Positions 34,998-44,219 of a stretch of 64,000 nucleotides of DNA are shown here, in pieces. The stretch comes from Candidatus Obscuribacter sp. GTDB lineage: Bacteria; Cyanobacteriota; Vampirovibrionia; Obscuribacterales; Obscuribacteraceae. Each line of letters begins with the position of its first letter. Position 1 is the stretch's first letter. Under the pieces are notes generated by a model that saw only the letters and a program-made list of their open reading frames with translations, was not told where the DNA came from and did no database searches. Location: positions 1 through 64,000 of the forward strand of contig JADKDV010000010.1 of assembly GCA_016718315.1 (NCBI GenBank), read 5' to 3'. Position numbers and translations under genes: made by a program.

Positions 34998-36905
34998 TTA
35001 GTTTTTGGATTTTAAAATCAACATTGCCAGTGGTGGCAAGGTCAGACTCAAGCTATGGCTGCGACCATGATGACTGTGCTCGTCAGCATGCACACCACCA
35101 AAATTACCCAGACCGCTACCACCATATACAGAAGCATCACTATTGATTAACTCTTGCCAGTGACCGCCCTCTGGCACGCCCACTCTATAGTTATAGCGCG
35201 GCACTGGAGTAAAGTTTATAGCGACAAGCACTGCTTTGCCGTGCTTATCTTTGCGCAAATAAGTCAATACACTTTGCTCGCCATCCTGACAGTCAACCCA
35301 ATCAAAACCATGACCATGACAGTCCATCTCGTGCATCGCTGGCTCATCGCGGTAAAGCTTATTGAGATCGGCTGTATAACGTTTCATGCCGGCATGGGTA
35401 TCGTATTCAAGCAAGTGCCAATCGAGACTTTGATCTTCGCGCCATTCAATCCACTGACCAAATTCGCCACCCATAAAGAGCAACTTTTTGCCCGGTTGGC
35501 TGTACTGATAGCCCAAAAGCAATCTCAGATTGGCAAATTTTTGCCAGTGATCACCAGGCATCTTGGATAGGAGCGAATACTTGCCGTGCACCACTTCATC
35601 ATGGGATAAAGGCAAAACAAAGTTTTCGGAAGAACTGTACATCGCTCTGAATGTCAGTCTGTTGTGGTGAAACTTACGATATACCGGATCCATCGAAAAG
35701 AATTCGAGTGTATCGTTCATCCAGCCCATATCCCACTTAAGTCCAAAGCCCAGACCACCTACATAAGTCGGTCTTGTCACTTGCGGCCAGGCAGTGGACT
35801 CTTCGGCAATCATCAAAGCCGAGGGATACTCAAGATAGATTTTTTCGTTTAGCTTACGCAAAAAATCAATTGCTTCGACGTTTTCGCGTCCTCCCCATTG
35901 ATTGGGCAGCCACTCACCATCTTTGCGTCCATAATCGAGATAGAGCATGGAGGCAACAGCATCCACTCTCAGGCCATCAATATGGTATTTATCAAACCAA
36001 AACATGGCATTGCTAAGCAAAAAGTTAGCTACTTCAAAACGACCGTAGTTAAAGACGTATGTGCCCCACTCTTTGTGCTCACCCTGACGGGGATCAGCGT
36101 GCTCGTATAGATGTGTACCATCAAATAGACCAAGAGCATGGCCATCTCTGGGAAAGTGCGCTGGCACCCAGTCCATCAATACACCGATACCATTATTATG
36201 GAGCTGGTCCACCAGATACATAAAGTCTTCAGGCGGTCCAAAGCGACTGGTGGCGGCAAAATAACCAGTGGTCTGATAGCCCCAGGACATGTCGAGAGCA
36301 TGCTCAGATAGTGGCATCACTTCCACATGAGTAAAGCCCATTTCTTTGACATAAGGAATAAGTTTGTCGGCTAATTCGCGGTAAGTAAGCCAGCCGTCTT
36401 CGCGCTCAGGCACACGCATCCAGGAGCCCAGATGGACTTCGTAGATTGATATCGGGGCAGATAGACTGGATGACTTGTGACGATTATCAAGCCAGTTTTT
36501 GTCCTGCCACTTGTACTGATCAAGCTGCCACACCACTGATGCCGTGCGCGGTCTGAGCTCACTGGCAAAGCCACAGGGATCGGTTTTCTCGGCTCTGACG
36601 TCGTTTTTGCCGACAATATAATACTTATAGATGGCACCTTGTTTGATACCAGGTAAAAAGGCAGTCCACACACCGGTATTGGCCATCAAAGTGAGAGGAT
36701 GCTTGCTGGCATTCCAGTCGTTAAAGTCGCCAATCACAGCCACTGACTGCGCATTTGGTGCCCAGACAGCAAAGTGTGTGCCTTTGACACCATCGCGCTC
36801 GATAATATGAGCACCAAGCTTTTCGTAGATACGATAATGAGTGCCTTCACTAAATAAGTGAGCATCAAAATCACTAAAAAATGAGCGAGCAGTAGAAGCG
36901 GACAT
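34998..36905 (-). CDS. glgB: 1,4-alpha-glucan branching enzyme
   Basis: 635 residues. CBM48 domain (GTHFAVWAPNAQSVAVIGDFNDW), GH13 barrel with VLMDWVPAHFP, nucleophile Asp in DGLRVDAVASMLYLDY, acid Glu in LMIAEESTAWP and LPLSHDEVVHGK. Introduces alpha-1,6 branches into glycogen. Its C-terminal all-beta domain ends PPLAMLILKSKN. It is divergent from gntK across 55 bp and convergent with glgX; stop codons adjoin as TAGTTA. Confidence 0.97.
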   Translation of the reverse strand: MSASTARSFFSDFDAHLFSEGTHYRIYEKLGAHIIERDGVKGTHFAVWAPNAQSVAVIGDFNDWNASKHPLTLMANTGVWTAFLPGIKQGAIYKYYIVGKNDVRAEKTDPCGFASELRPRTASVVWQLDQYKWQDKNWLDNRHKSSSLSAPISIYEVHLGSWMRVPEREDGWLTYRELADKLIPYVKEMGFTHVEVMPLSEHALDMSWGYQTTGYFAATSRFGPPEDFMYLVDQLHNNGIGVLMDWVPAHFPRDGHALGLFDGTHLYEHADPRQGEHKEWGTYVFNYGRFEVANFLLSNAMFWFDKYHIDGLRVDAVASMLYLDYGRKDGEWLPNQWGGRENVEAIDFLRKLNEKIYLEYPSALMIAEESTAWPQVTRPTYVGGLGFGLKWDMGWMNDTLEFFSMDPVYRKFHHNRLTFRAMYSSSENFVLPLSHDEVVHGKYSLLSKMPGDHWQKFANLRLLLGYQYSQPGKKLLFMGGEFGQWIEWREDQSLDWHLLEYDTHAGMKRYTADLNKLYRDEPAMHEMDCHGHGFDWVDCQDGEQSVLTYLRKDKHGKAVLVAINFTPVPRYNYRVGVPEGGHWQELINSDASVYGGSGLGNFGGVHADEHSHHGRSHSLSLTLPPLAMLILKSKN

Positions 36906-36960
36906 GATTAACCCTCTATAGCCACTTTAGATTATCAGAAAGGTAACGGATAATGGCTCA

Positions 36961-37452
36961 ATGACAAAGATAATAATCGTGATGGGCGTATCCGGCTCAG
37001 GCAAATCCACAATTGGTGAGCTTTTAGCCAGTCGGCTGGGTTGTCGCTTTTATGACGGCGATGACTTTCATAGCGGCGAGAGCATTCAAAAAATGGCAAG
37101 CGGCATCGCTCTGACAGATAATGACAGGCTGCCCTGGCTAAAATCCATGGCTGAGGCTATCAAGCACTGGCAAAGCAGCCAAGAGTCAGCTGTACTGGCC
37201 TGTAGCTGCCTCAAAGAGAGCTATCGCCAGATACTTATTGATAGTGCCAAAGTGACCCTTGTCTACCTTGATATTACGCCAGAGCTAGCCAGAGAGAGGC
37301 TGACTCAGCGTCAGGGGCACTTTTTTAAGGCGGACTTACTAGACAGTCAGTTTGCCGCTTTGCAAAAGCCTGACAATGCCATCAAAGTAAGCTGTACCGA
37401 TGAGCCAGCCTGTATGGTGGAGGCAATTGTGCGACAATTAGCCAAGAGATGA
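36961..37452 (+). CDS. gntK: Gluconokinase
   Basis: 163 residues. P-loop GVSGSGKST at residues 9-17, DGDDFHSGESIQKMASGIALTDNDRLPWL and ACSCLKESYRQIL match GntK, which phosphorylates D-gluconate to 6-phosphogluconate. Overlaps the following gene by 4 bp (ATGA). First gene of a plus-strand run that includes carbonic anhydrase. No obvious Shine-Dalgarno; the ATG immediately precedes the conserved strand. An SMP-30 lactonase that could supply gluconate is encoded at 50518. Confidence 0.95.
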   Translation: MTKIIIVMGVSGSGKSTIGELLASRLGCRFYDGDDFHSGESIQKMASGIALTDNDRLPWLKSMAEAIKHWQSSQESAVLACSCLKESYRQILIDSAKVTLVYLDITPELARERLTQRQGHFFKADLLDSQFAALQKPDNAIKVSCTDEPACMVEAIVRQLAKR

Positions 37453-39197
37453 ATAAAAATACAATCTGGTCCAAAACACTATTAAGCCTGGTTAGCCTCT
37501 CCTGCCTCAGTCCATGGCTTGCCTGGCCAATGGCTGTGAGCGCACGCGAGCACCATCACAAAAAAACAGAAGAAAATAACTTTGCCCCCTGTATGTCCTG
37601 GACTGTGCCAAAGCCCAGAGCGATATTACTTTGTGTCCATGGACTGGGGTTAGACAGCACTGCCTATACAGGCTTTGCCAATAAGATGAATAGTTATGGC
37701 ATCTCATCTTATGCCATCGACGTGCGCGGCTTTGGCTCCTGGATGAGGGCGGCAGGGCACGAACAAGTAGACTTTGATGCCTGTCTCGATGATGTCAAAA
37801 AAGCACTGAGCACTATCCGTGCCGCTAACGTCGGTGTGCCAATCTTTCTTGTGGGTGAGTCAATGGGTGGTGCCATTGCTCTGCATGGAGCCGCCCACTT
37901 TCCCGAACTGATGGACGGAGTTATTTCATCAGTGCCAGCCGCTGAGCGCTTCCAGGAAAAACGCACTGACTTAAAAGTGGCGCTGGCCTTTCTCAAAGGA
38001 CCAAATAAAGACTTTGACATCGGAGACTCTATAGTCGACCAGGCCACCAAAAACGAAAAACTGAGAGCTGCCTGGGAAGCAGATCCGCTCAGTCGGATGA
38101 ACCTTTCGCCCCATGAACTATTGCAGTTTCAGCGTTTTATGAACAGCAATCACGATATTGCCAAAGACATCACCATGCCAGTTTTGATGCTGCAAGGCAC
38201 GATGGACAGACTGGTCAAACCACAAGGTAGCTTTGAGCTTTTTAGCAAGTTGAGCAGTGTCAAAAAAATCTTTATCGCATTACCCAGCGAGCATCTCATA
38301 TTAGAAGACCAGAAAGCACATACAGTTGCCTTTGATAGCCGGGTGGCAGCCTTATTAATGGGCTGGATCAATGCCAATCTGGGAGATAACGCAGCAGCAG
38401 TGGCCGACCTGGCCCAAATGCCAGCCAAGCCCGCTAGTGACACGCCTGGTCAGACAGCACCACTGGACACAAGTGACCAGGCCAAAGTGCCTGCCACTGC
38501 CGAACCAGTCAAAGAAAGCGAAAAACAAATCGTTATCGAGCAAAAAGAAGATAAATTACTTGATACTGCCATTGGTGCAAGCGACCAAATACAGAATACT
38601 TTTGACCCATTTGAGCGCGAAATGGCGCTGGCACTTGTGGCCATGAGAGAAGGACGCAAAGACGAAGCGCAAAAATTGTTGCAAGCTATAGTCCAGTCCG
38701 AACCTCTCAATGCCGATGCCCACTACTGGCTGTCTCTATGCCTGGTAGCTCAAGGTCAAACTGGTGAAGCCAAAAAAGAGAAAGAACTGGCCAGATCTCT
38801 GGCTAAAATTTCGGGACGAAGCAAACAAGTCAAAAATTATGTACTTGCATCCAGCAATAATGGCAGCCAAACTTCGGCTCCTGTAGACCCTAAAGAACTC
38901 ACCAATGGAGTTCCTACAGTGCTTGTATTCCAGGCCGGCTGGTGCGCTGAGTGCCAGGGATTGGATACGCTCATTAAGCAGGCCCAGAATAACAGGGGCA
39001 ATGGTGTCAGATTTCTCAGTTTTTATGTTGACAACAAAGACAATAATGGAATAGTAAAATTATTCAATATCGGACCGATACCTACTTTTGTATTTCTCAG
39101 GGGCGACGGCACCACAAGCTCTACTATTATCGGTAGAGAGACTCTGCCCACTATTCAGCGTGAACTACAAGTCATAACCTCCAGGACAAAAAACTAA
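37449..39197 (+). CDS. Secreted alpha/beta hydrolase-TPR-thioredoxin fusion
   Basis: 582 residues in three parts after a signal peptide (about residues 1-32). Residues 45-315: alpha/beta hydrolase of monoglyceride-lipase type with Ser138 (LVGESMGGA), Asp253 (GTMDRL) and His282 (SEHLIL). Residues 320-385: Pro/Lys/Glu-rich linker. Residues 385-455: TPR-like helices. Residues 475-582: thioredoxin fold with AGWCAECQG (CxxC, 499-502) and cis-Pro in IGPIPTFVF. It likely acts in the periplasm as esterase or lipase with redox or protein-binding additions. Overlaps gntK by 4 bp and lies one base before the carbonic anhydrase. The domain combination is unfamiliar to me. Confidence 0.88.
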   Translation: MNKNTIWSKTLLSLVSLSCLSPWLAWPMAVSAREHHHKKTEENNFAPCMSWTVPKPRAILLCVHGLGLDSTAYTGFANKMNSYGISSYAIDVRGFGSWMRAAGHEQVDFDACLDDVKKALSTIRAANVGVPIFLVGESMGGAIALHGAAHFPELMDGVISSVPAAERFQEKRTDLKVALAFLKGPNKDFDIGDSIVDQATKNEKLRAAWEADPLSRMNLSPHELLQFQRFMNSNHDIAKDITMPVLMLQGTMDRLVKPQGSFELFSKLSSVKKIFIALPSEHLILEDQKAHTVAFDSRVAALLMGWINANLGDNAAAVADLAQMPAKPASDTPGQTAPLDTSDQAKVPATAEPVKESEKQIVIEQKEDKLLDTAIGASDQIQNTFDPFEREMALALVAMREGRKDEAQKLLQAIVQSEPLNADAHYWLSLCLVAQGQTGEAKKEKELARSLAKISGRSKQVKNYVLASSNNGSQTSAPVDPKELTNGVPTVLVFQAGWCAECQGLDTLIKQAQNNRGNGVRFLSFYVDNKDNNGIVKLFNIGPIPTFVFLRGDGTTSSTIIGRETLPTIQRELQVITSRTKN

Positions 39198-39198
39198 G

Positions 39199-39861
39199 AT
39201 GCTCCAGCTTTTGCCCGGTATTCACAGATTCAAGACAGAAATACACGAAAGCAACGAAGAATTCTTCCAGCATCTGGCTAAGGGGCAAAACCCCGAAACC
39301 ATGTTTATTACCTGCTCTGACTCACGTGTAGTGCCCAATTTAATCACTCAGACAGACCCTGGTGAGCTTTTTGTCCTGCGCAATGCCGGCAATATAGTGC
39401 CTGCCCACGGCAGTGTGATAGGTGGTGAAGAAGCCGCAATCGAATACGCAGTGCTCGCTTTAGGCATCAAAAACATAGTAGTTTGTGGTCACTCGCAGTG
39501 TGGCGCTGTCCGGGGCATACTTAATCCAGAAAAAGTGGAGAACATGCCAGGCGTGGCAAAATGGCTTGAGCACTCAGCCAAAACCAGAGAAATAGTTAAA
39601 GCCAATTACAGCAATATGAACGATGAATGTCAGTACAACATCGCCATCCAGGAGAATGTCCTGGTGCAAATGGAAAACATCAAAACCCATCCAGCAATCT
39701 CGCGCCTCCTCTGGAAGCGTGAGGTCCATCTCTTTGGCTGGGTCTATGAAATGGAAACAGGTGAAGTCTTTATTTACGATCAAATTGATGAGACTTTTCA
39801 GCCAATTGCCTACAACGACGGCGAATTCCATATGGTGGACTATCGCAGCATGCCTCGCTAA
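39199..39861 (+). CDS. Beta-class carbonic anhydrase
   Basis: 220 residues. Interconverts CO2 and bicarbonate. Zinc ligands Cys39, His98 and Cys101 (CSDSR, CGHSQCG) with Asp41-Arg43 dyad are all present. The rest of the conserved core (VLRNAGNIVPA, GGEEAAIEYAVLALG, HLFGWVYEMETGEVFIYD) is intact. No signal peptide: cytosolic. Starts one base after the fusion hydrolase; a bestrophin-type channel gene follows 79 bp downstream, suggesting bicarbonate or CO2 handling. Confidence 0.96.
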   Translation: MLQLLPGIHRFKTEIHESNEEFFQHLAKGQNPETMFITCSDSRVVPNLITQTDPGELFVLRNAGNIVPAHGSVIGGEEAAIEYAVLALGIKNIVVCGHSQCGAVRGILNPEKVENMPGVAKWLEHSAKTREIVKANYSNMNDECQYNIAIQENVLVQMENIKTHPAISRLLWKREVHLFGWVYEMETGEVFIYDQIDETFQPIAYNDGEFHMVDYRSMPR

Positions 39862-39872
39862 CAATAACCAAT

Positions 39873-39903
39873 TTGACAATATTGACTGTTAACGGTTTAC
39901 AAT
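39873..39903 (+). promoter_or_regulatory. Possible promoter of the bestrophin gene
   Basis: TTGACA (39873-39878) and TACAAT (39898-39903), spacer 19 bp, about 38 bp upstream of the ATG. The hexamers are good but the spacing is long, so the gene may also depend on read-through from gntK. Confidence 0.35.
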
Positions 39904-39940
39904 CATGACAGCCCCATAAATGTCTTAGAATGGTAGCCCT

Positions 39941-40981
39941 ATGAACTTCCACGAAGAAAATCAAGAATCTCACGGCAATACCTTTACTGGTCTTGATGCT
40001 ATGGGGCAGACAATGCCCGCCAAAGCTTTGCCTAAAAGCACTGATAAAACCAGTATTTACCGCTCAATTAATACTTGGATCAGACCATTTACGCGCTTTC
40101 ATAAAATACCGGTAGCTAGCCGTGTTTGGCTCTGGCTGGCGATTATGACTGTCTATTGCATCATAGTCGATATCATTACCGACAAAAACTTCCCCACTCA
40201 CATCATGAAAGAAGCCGGGGCTGCCGCTTTTAGTAGTGCGGTGCTGGGCTTACTTTTGGTATTCAGGACCAATACAGCCTATGAGCGCTGGTGGGAAGGA
40301 CGCAAACTCTGGGGTCAACTGGTTAACGACTCACGCAACCTCTGCCTTAAAGTGCGTTACCTCAAAGGCATACCAAACAACGAAAAAGTGAGACTGGGTG
40401 AACTAGTTATTACTTTTGCCTATTCGCTCAAACACCATTTGAGAGGTTCAAGACCAAGCCGTAAACTACCAGGCTTACATGATCTGCCAATAGACCATGC
40501 AGTCAATGTGCCAGTCTTTGTCTGCGGCAAAATCATGGACATAGTCTACGAATGGCAAAACACAGAGCGCATCGACGGCTTTGCCAGATTGCAGTTAGAC
40601 CCTCATATGCGCGCCTTTATGGATATCTGCGGCGCTTGTGAGCGCATTAAAAACAGCCCACTGGCTCTCTCTTATCGTGCTTTTATGAGGCAGGGGATAA
40701 CTCTTAACTTAATAGCTTTGCCCTGGTACGTTGTGCCTGAGCTAAAGTTACTCTGGAGTATGCCTCTGATTTTAATCGGCACATACTTTTTGATTGGTCT
40801 GGAGCTAATTGCCGAAGACATTGAGGAGCCTTTTGGCAAAGACGGAGACGACCTGCCACTGGACACCATATGCGGTACTATTCAAGCAACCGTCTCGGAT
40901 ATCTTACCGCTTAGAGAATCGCTAGAATACACCACCACACTCAAGGCTTTGAGAGTTGATCCACTTAAAGAACAAGTCTAG
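39941..40981 (+). CDS. Bestrophin-family anion channel
   Basis: 346 residues. Bestrophin signatures: FRTNTAYERWWEGRKLWGQL near residue 110 and IAEDIEEPFGKDGDDLPLD near residue 290. Hydrophobic helices at about 65-85, 90-110, 240-262 and 263-285. An N-terminal polar region of about 45 residues is unusually long. Family members form pentameric channels for chloride and bicarbonate. Follows beta-carbonic anhydrase by 79 bp and overlaps the start of the next gene by 26 bp. The substrate is inferred from neighbours only. Confidence 0.88.
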   Translation: MNFHEENQESHGNTFTGLDAMGQTMPAKALPKSTDKTSIYRSINTWIRPFTRFHKIPVASRVWLWLAIMTVYCIIVDIITDKNFPTHIMKEAGAAAFSSAVLGLLLVFRTNTAYERWWEGRKLWGQLVNDSRNLCLKVRYLKGIPNNEKVRLGELVITFAYSLKHHLRGSRPSRKLPGLHDLPIDHAVNVPVFVCGKIMDIVYEWQNTERIDGFARLQLDPHMRAFMDICGACERIKNSPLALSYRAFMRQGITLNLIALPWYVVPELKLLWSMPLILIGTYFLIGLELIAEDIEEPFGKDGDDLPLDTICGTIQATVSDILPLRESLEYTTTLKALRVDPLKEQV

Positions 40982-41810
40982 AATCTGGCTCAGCATTGTT
41001 ACCATGCTGACAGCAATCAGTCCGGCACTGGCCCTCACCGATGCCGACCGAGAAGAAGTGATGACCAGCTGTCAGGACAAATTGCGCAGCACTTGGGGTC
41101 GACTACAATTCCCCAATAATATGTCATGCTCGGTGCAGTTCAAGCTTTTGCCCGATGGTGGCTACTCCAGTCCACAGGTTATTAGTACGTCGGGTAATAA
41201 GCTCATCGATGTCCAGGCACTCAATGCTGTGGATGCTGCCTGTCCCTTCCAAAAGTTTGTGGACGCTCCATTTGATGTGATTGCCAACTTTTATGTGGGC
41301 ACAAAAAATGATGTCGTAGTCTCGACTCGTGGCGGACCGGCCTCATCTATGGCAGAGCGCAAAATTGCCATCCACAAGAAATACCACCAAAACTCAATAA
41401 ACATCATGGTGGATCGCATCGTTAAAGCCGAAAAAGTCCTCGGTAAAGACAGTCCCAAACTCTGGGAGAGTATCAACTTTTTGGCCAACGAATATAAAAT
41501 CGCCGGCGACTTTGACAAGAGTCAGGCAACTTATCAAAGAGCACTTACCATCGCCCAAAAAGAAAGCCCCGAATCTCCTCACGCGGCCCGCACCATAGTT
41601 GGCATGGGTGAGTTAGCACTGGAGCGCGGCGATAGAGCCAAAGCCGAAGAATACTTCAAACAGGTAATCGACATGCAAAAGCTACCGCCAGGCAGTGAGC
41701 TAACCGATGCCCTGAAAAACACAGCAAAATTACTCTATAAAGACGGCAAGACTAAAGAAGCCGACGAAATTTACGCCCGCATCCGCACCATCGGCACAAA
41801 CTCTAAATAG
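40956..41810 (+). CDS. Secreted TonB-C-like/TPR protein
   Basis: 284 residues from TTG at 40956, inside the end of the bestrophin gene; this start gives a complete signal peptide (MIHLKNKSRIWLSIVTMLTAISPALA), whereas the next Met would leave it too short. Residues 30-115 resemble a TonB C-terminal/energy-transducer-like fold (VQFKLLPDGGYSSPQVISTSG, ALNAVDAACPFQKF). Residues 145-280 are TPR units (AKVLGKDSPKLWESINFLANEYKIAG; LALERGDRAKAEEYFKQVIDMQ). The last gene of the run; it overlaps the convergent MIP gene by 8 bp. Function unknown. Confidence 0.75.
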   Translation: MIHLKNKSRIWLSIVTMLTAISPALALTDADREEVMTSCQDKLRSTWGRLQFPNNMSCSVQFKLLPDGGYSSPQVISTSGNKLIDVQALNAVDAACPFQKFVDAPFDVIANFYVGTKNDVVVSTRGGPASSMAERKIAIHKKYHQNSINIMVDRIVKAEKVLGKDSPKLWESINFLANEYKIAGDFDKSQATYQRALTIAQKESPESPHAARTIVGMGELALERGDRAKAEEYFKQVIDMQKLPPGSELTDALKNTAKLLYKDGKTKEADEIYARIRTIGTNSK

Positions 41811-42522
41811 TCGACGACTGCACAAGCTCACGCTCTAGCCTGGCTCTAATATCACCGTCATCTGCGGCACTAACTGGCTTATTGAGCCAGCCAAAGAAGA
41901 CCAGGGCGGAGCCCAGTGCCACTAGCTGAGCGGCAATATACCCAGGCACATCCGCTGGTGCAATACCAGTCAATGTGGCTGTGAACATGCGCGAGATAGT
42001 GACTGCGGGATTGGCAAAACAAGTCGAAGAAGTGAAATAAATAGCTCCGAGCACATAGCCAGCCACTGCAAAGGGCGCAAAATCTGGCCGACCTTTGCCA
42101 GCACCAAATATCACACCAAGCAGTCCAAAAGTAGCGATAAACTCACCCAGATATTGACCGGGAGCGTGACGAGCGGTATCGGATATGGTGGCAAAGGGCA
42201 AGTCAAACATGAGGTTGGAGAGCATCACTCCAGCACAGGCTCCCAGTATCTGAGCGGCGATATATGGCATTACCCATGACCACTTAAACTCGCGGCGGAT
42301 AGCCAGCGCCAGGGTCACCACTGGATTGAAGTGACTGGAGATATGAGAAAGAGACAGTATTAAAGCCAGAAGAGTAGCACCTGTAGCCACTGCCACAGAA
42401 AGTACTGCCAGGGCCAGATTACCCTGATCAAGCTGATGGGCCAGAATACCGGTACCAACCACCGCTATCAATAAAAATGCTGTGCCAGTAAATTCGGCAA
42501 CTAAAGGACGGGCTATTTGCAT
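41803..42522 (-). CDS. MIP/aquaporin-family channel
   Basis: 239 residues, six membrane helices. The two half-helix motifs are SHFNPVV (first, NPV in place of NPA) and FANPAVTISRMF (second). Helix 1 starts VAEFTGTAFLLIAVVGTGI. The first-motif Val and the Arg after the second suggest water or small neutral solute/metalloid permeation, but the substrate is not predictable; altered NPA is known in arsenite-type aquaglyceroporins. GGAGG five bases before ATG 42522 fixes the start. It overlaps the convergent gene by 8 bp. Confidence 0.88.
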   Translation of the reverse strand: MQIARPLVAEFTGTAFLLIAVVGTGILAHQLDQGNLALAVLSVAVATGATLLALILSLSHISSHFNPVVTLALAIRREFKWSWVMPYIAAQILGACAGVMLSNLMFDLPFATISDTARHAPGQYLGEFIATFGLLGVIFGAGKGRPDFAPFAVAGYVLGAIYFTSSTCFANPAVTISRMFTATLTGIAPADVPGYIAAQLVALGSALVFFGWLNKPVSAADDGDIRARLERELVQSSTI

Positions 42523-42612
42523 ACTCACCTCCGCATAAAGTTTAGCATCTGATAATAAAATCCCGTGTACTTGAGCCCTGTTTTTGTTGGCATAATGATG
42601 GCGAGGTGACTT

Positions 42613-43119
42613 ATGGTAGCCAAGAGTAAAACAAACAGCCAGTACTGGCTCTTCAAATCAGAAGAGTCTGTTTTTAGTATCAGTGACCTGGCTAATGCCA
42701 AAAACAAGACGACGCACTGGGATGGCGTGCGCAACTATCAGGCGCGCAACTTTTTGAGGGACTCAATTAAAGTCGGGGACCTGGTATTTTTTTATCACAG
42801 CAACTCCGAGCCCTCGGCCATAGCAGGTATAGCCCAGGTAGTAAAAGAAGGCTATCCGGATCACACTGCTTTTGATCCTGATGATGATCACTATGATGCC
42901 AAAAGCAAAAAGTCAGAACCAACCTGGTACATGGTGGATATAAAGCACGTCGAAACATTTAAGCATCCTCTCGATCTGGAAACTCTCAAACAGGAGCCTG
43001 GCCTCGAAAAAATGGCTCTCTTGCAAAAAGGAAGCCGACTATCAATCCAACCTGTGACCGCCGAAGAATGGCAAATTGTGTTAAAGAGCCAGGAAAAATT
43101 GCTCAAGAAAAAGCGTTGA
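42613..43119 (+). CDS. EVE-domain protein
   Basis: 168 residues. EVE (PUA-like) fold: YWLFKSEESVFSISDL, THWDGVRNYQARNFLRDSIKVGDLVFFYHS, AIAGIAQVVKEGYPD and TWYMVDIKHVETF. Eukaryotic relatives (thymocyte nuclear protein 1) and bacterial EVE proteins bind modified bases in nucleic acids; here the ligand is unknown. GAGGTGA precedes the ATG. Single gene between the MIP channel (divergent) and an oxidoreductase 42 bp downstream. Confidence 0.9.
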   Translation: MVAKSKTNSQYWLFKSEESVFSISDLANAKNKTTHWDGVRNYQARNFLRDSIKVGDLVFFYHSNSEPSAIAGIAQVVKEGYPDHTAFDPDDDHYDAKSKKSEPTWYMVDIKHVETFKHPLDLETLKQEPGLEKMALLQKGSRLSIQPVTAEEWQIVLKSQEKLLKKKR

Positions 43120-43161
43120 TAACACTACAAACGCTTTTTATCGAAAAAAGTTCAAATTAAA

Positions 43162-44199
43162 ATGCCAGAACAAAATGCTCCAATCAATGCTGCTTTAGTT
43201 GGCTTTGGCACTGGCGGTAAGCTATTTCATGCGCCAATTATTAGCTGTGCCCAAAATATCAATTTGACAGCTATTGTCACCGGTAACCCTGCCCGCCAGA
43301 GTCAAGCACAAAAATATCAAGAGGCGGTTATTTATGAGAGCTTGGATAAGCTCCTGGCTGAGCGGTCAGATATTGACCTAATTGTTTTGACCACGCCCAA
43401 TAGTACCCACCACAAACTAGCTATCCAGGCTCTCCAAGCCGGTATCAATGTAGTTGTGGACAAACCATTTGCAGTAACTACGCTTGAAGCAGATGAGATG
43501 CTCAAAGTGGCCAGTGAACAAAACAAAATCATCTGCCCCTACCAAAATAGACGCTTTGACAGTGATTTTTTGACCCTCAAAAAAGTCATCAAAGAGGGCG
43601 CTGTAGGCAAAATAATGCGCCTTGAATCCCGCATCGAGCGTTATCGCCGCTTGCCCAAAGCAGGCGGATGGAGAGAGACTACTAGCGCTCAAGATGGTGG
43701 CGGCGTGCTCTATGATCTGGGCAGCCATTTAATTGATCAGGTCGTGCATCTCTTTGGCGCACCTCAAAGATTATCCTATGCCAGACTGGAGCAAATGCGC
43801 GGGCTTGGCACCAGTGATGATGCCACACTCATACTTGACTATAATGACTTTTGTGTCCATATCCACGCCTCGATGATTTGTGCCAGTGGCGGACCGAGAT
43901 TTAGATTACTCGGGCTCGATGGCGCTTATCTCAAAGAGCTGGGCGACATCCAGGAGGACCAGTTGCGCGCAGGCTTAAGCCCGACGAGCGCTGACTTTGG
44001 CAAAGAACCCGAGTGCAGCTATGGCAAACTCTTTAGACAGGACAGCAGTGAAGCCGTTATCAGTGAGCAAGGCAATTGGCTTGCGTATTACCAGCAAATC
44101 GCTCAAGCAATCAAAGGTGAGGCACCGCCACCAGTATCAAAATCAGAAATTTTGACGACTATAAAAATAATCGAGCAGGCGCTCGCCATGCAGCATTGA
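43162..44199 (+). CDS. Gfo/Idh/MocA-family oxidoreductase
   Basis: 345 residues. NAD(P)-binding Rossmann start (AALVGFGTGGKLFHAPII), conserved VVDKPFAVT and the C-terminal beta-sheet dimer domain (LYDLGSHLIDQVVHLFG). A scyllo-inositol/glucose-fructose dehydrogenase-like fold (YvaA/YdgJ type); substrate not predictable from sequence. Ends 20 bp before the convergent protein kinase. Confidence 0.92.
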   Translation: MPEQNAPINAALVGFGTGGKLFHAPIISCAQNINLTAIVTGNPARQSQAQKYQEAVIYESLDKLLAERSDIDLIVLTTPNSTHHKLAIQALQAGINVVVDKPFAVTTLEADEMLKVASEQNKIICPYQNRRFDSDFLTLKKVIKEGAVGKIMRLESRIERYRRLPKAGGWRETTSAQDGGGVLYDLGSHLIDQVVHLFGAPQRLSYARLEQMRGLGTSDDATLILDYNDFCVHIHASMICASGGPRFRLLGLDGAYLKELGDIQEDQLRAGLSPTSADFGKEPECSYGKLFRQDSSEAVISEQGNWLAYYQQIAQAIKGEAPPPVSKSEILTTIKIIEQALAMQH

Positions 44200-44219
44200 T
44201 TTAGCAATTGATGTAGCAA

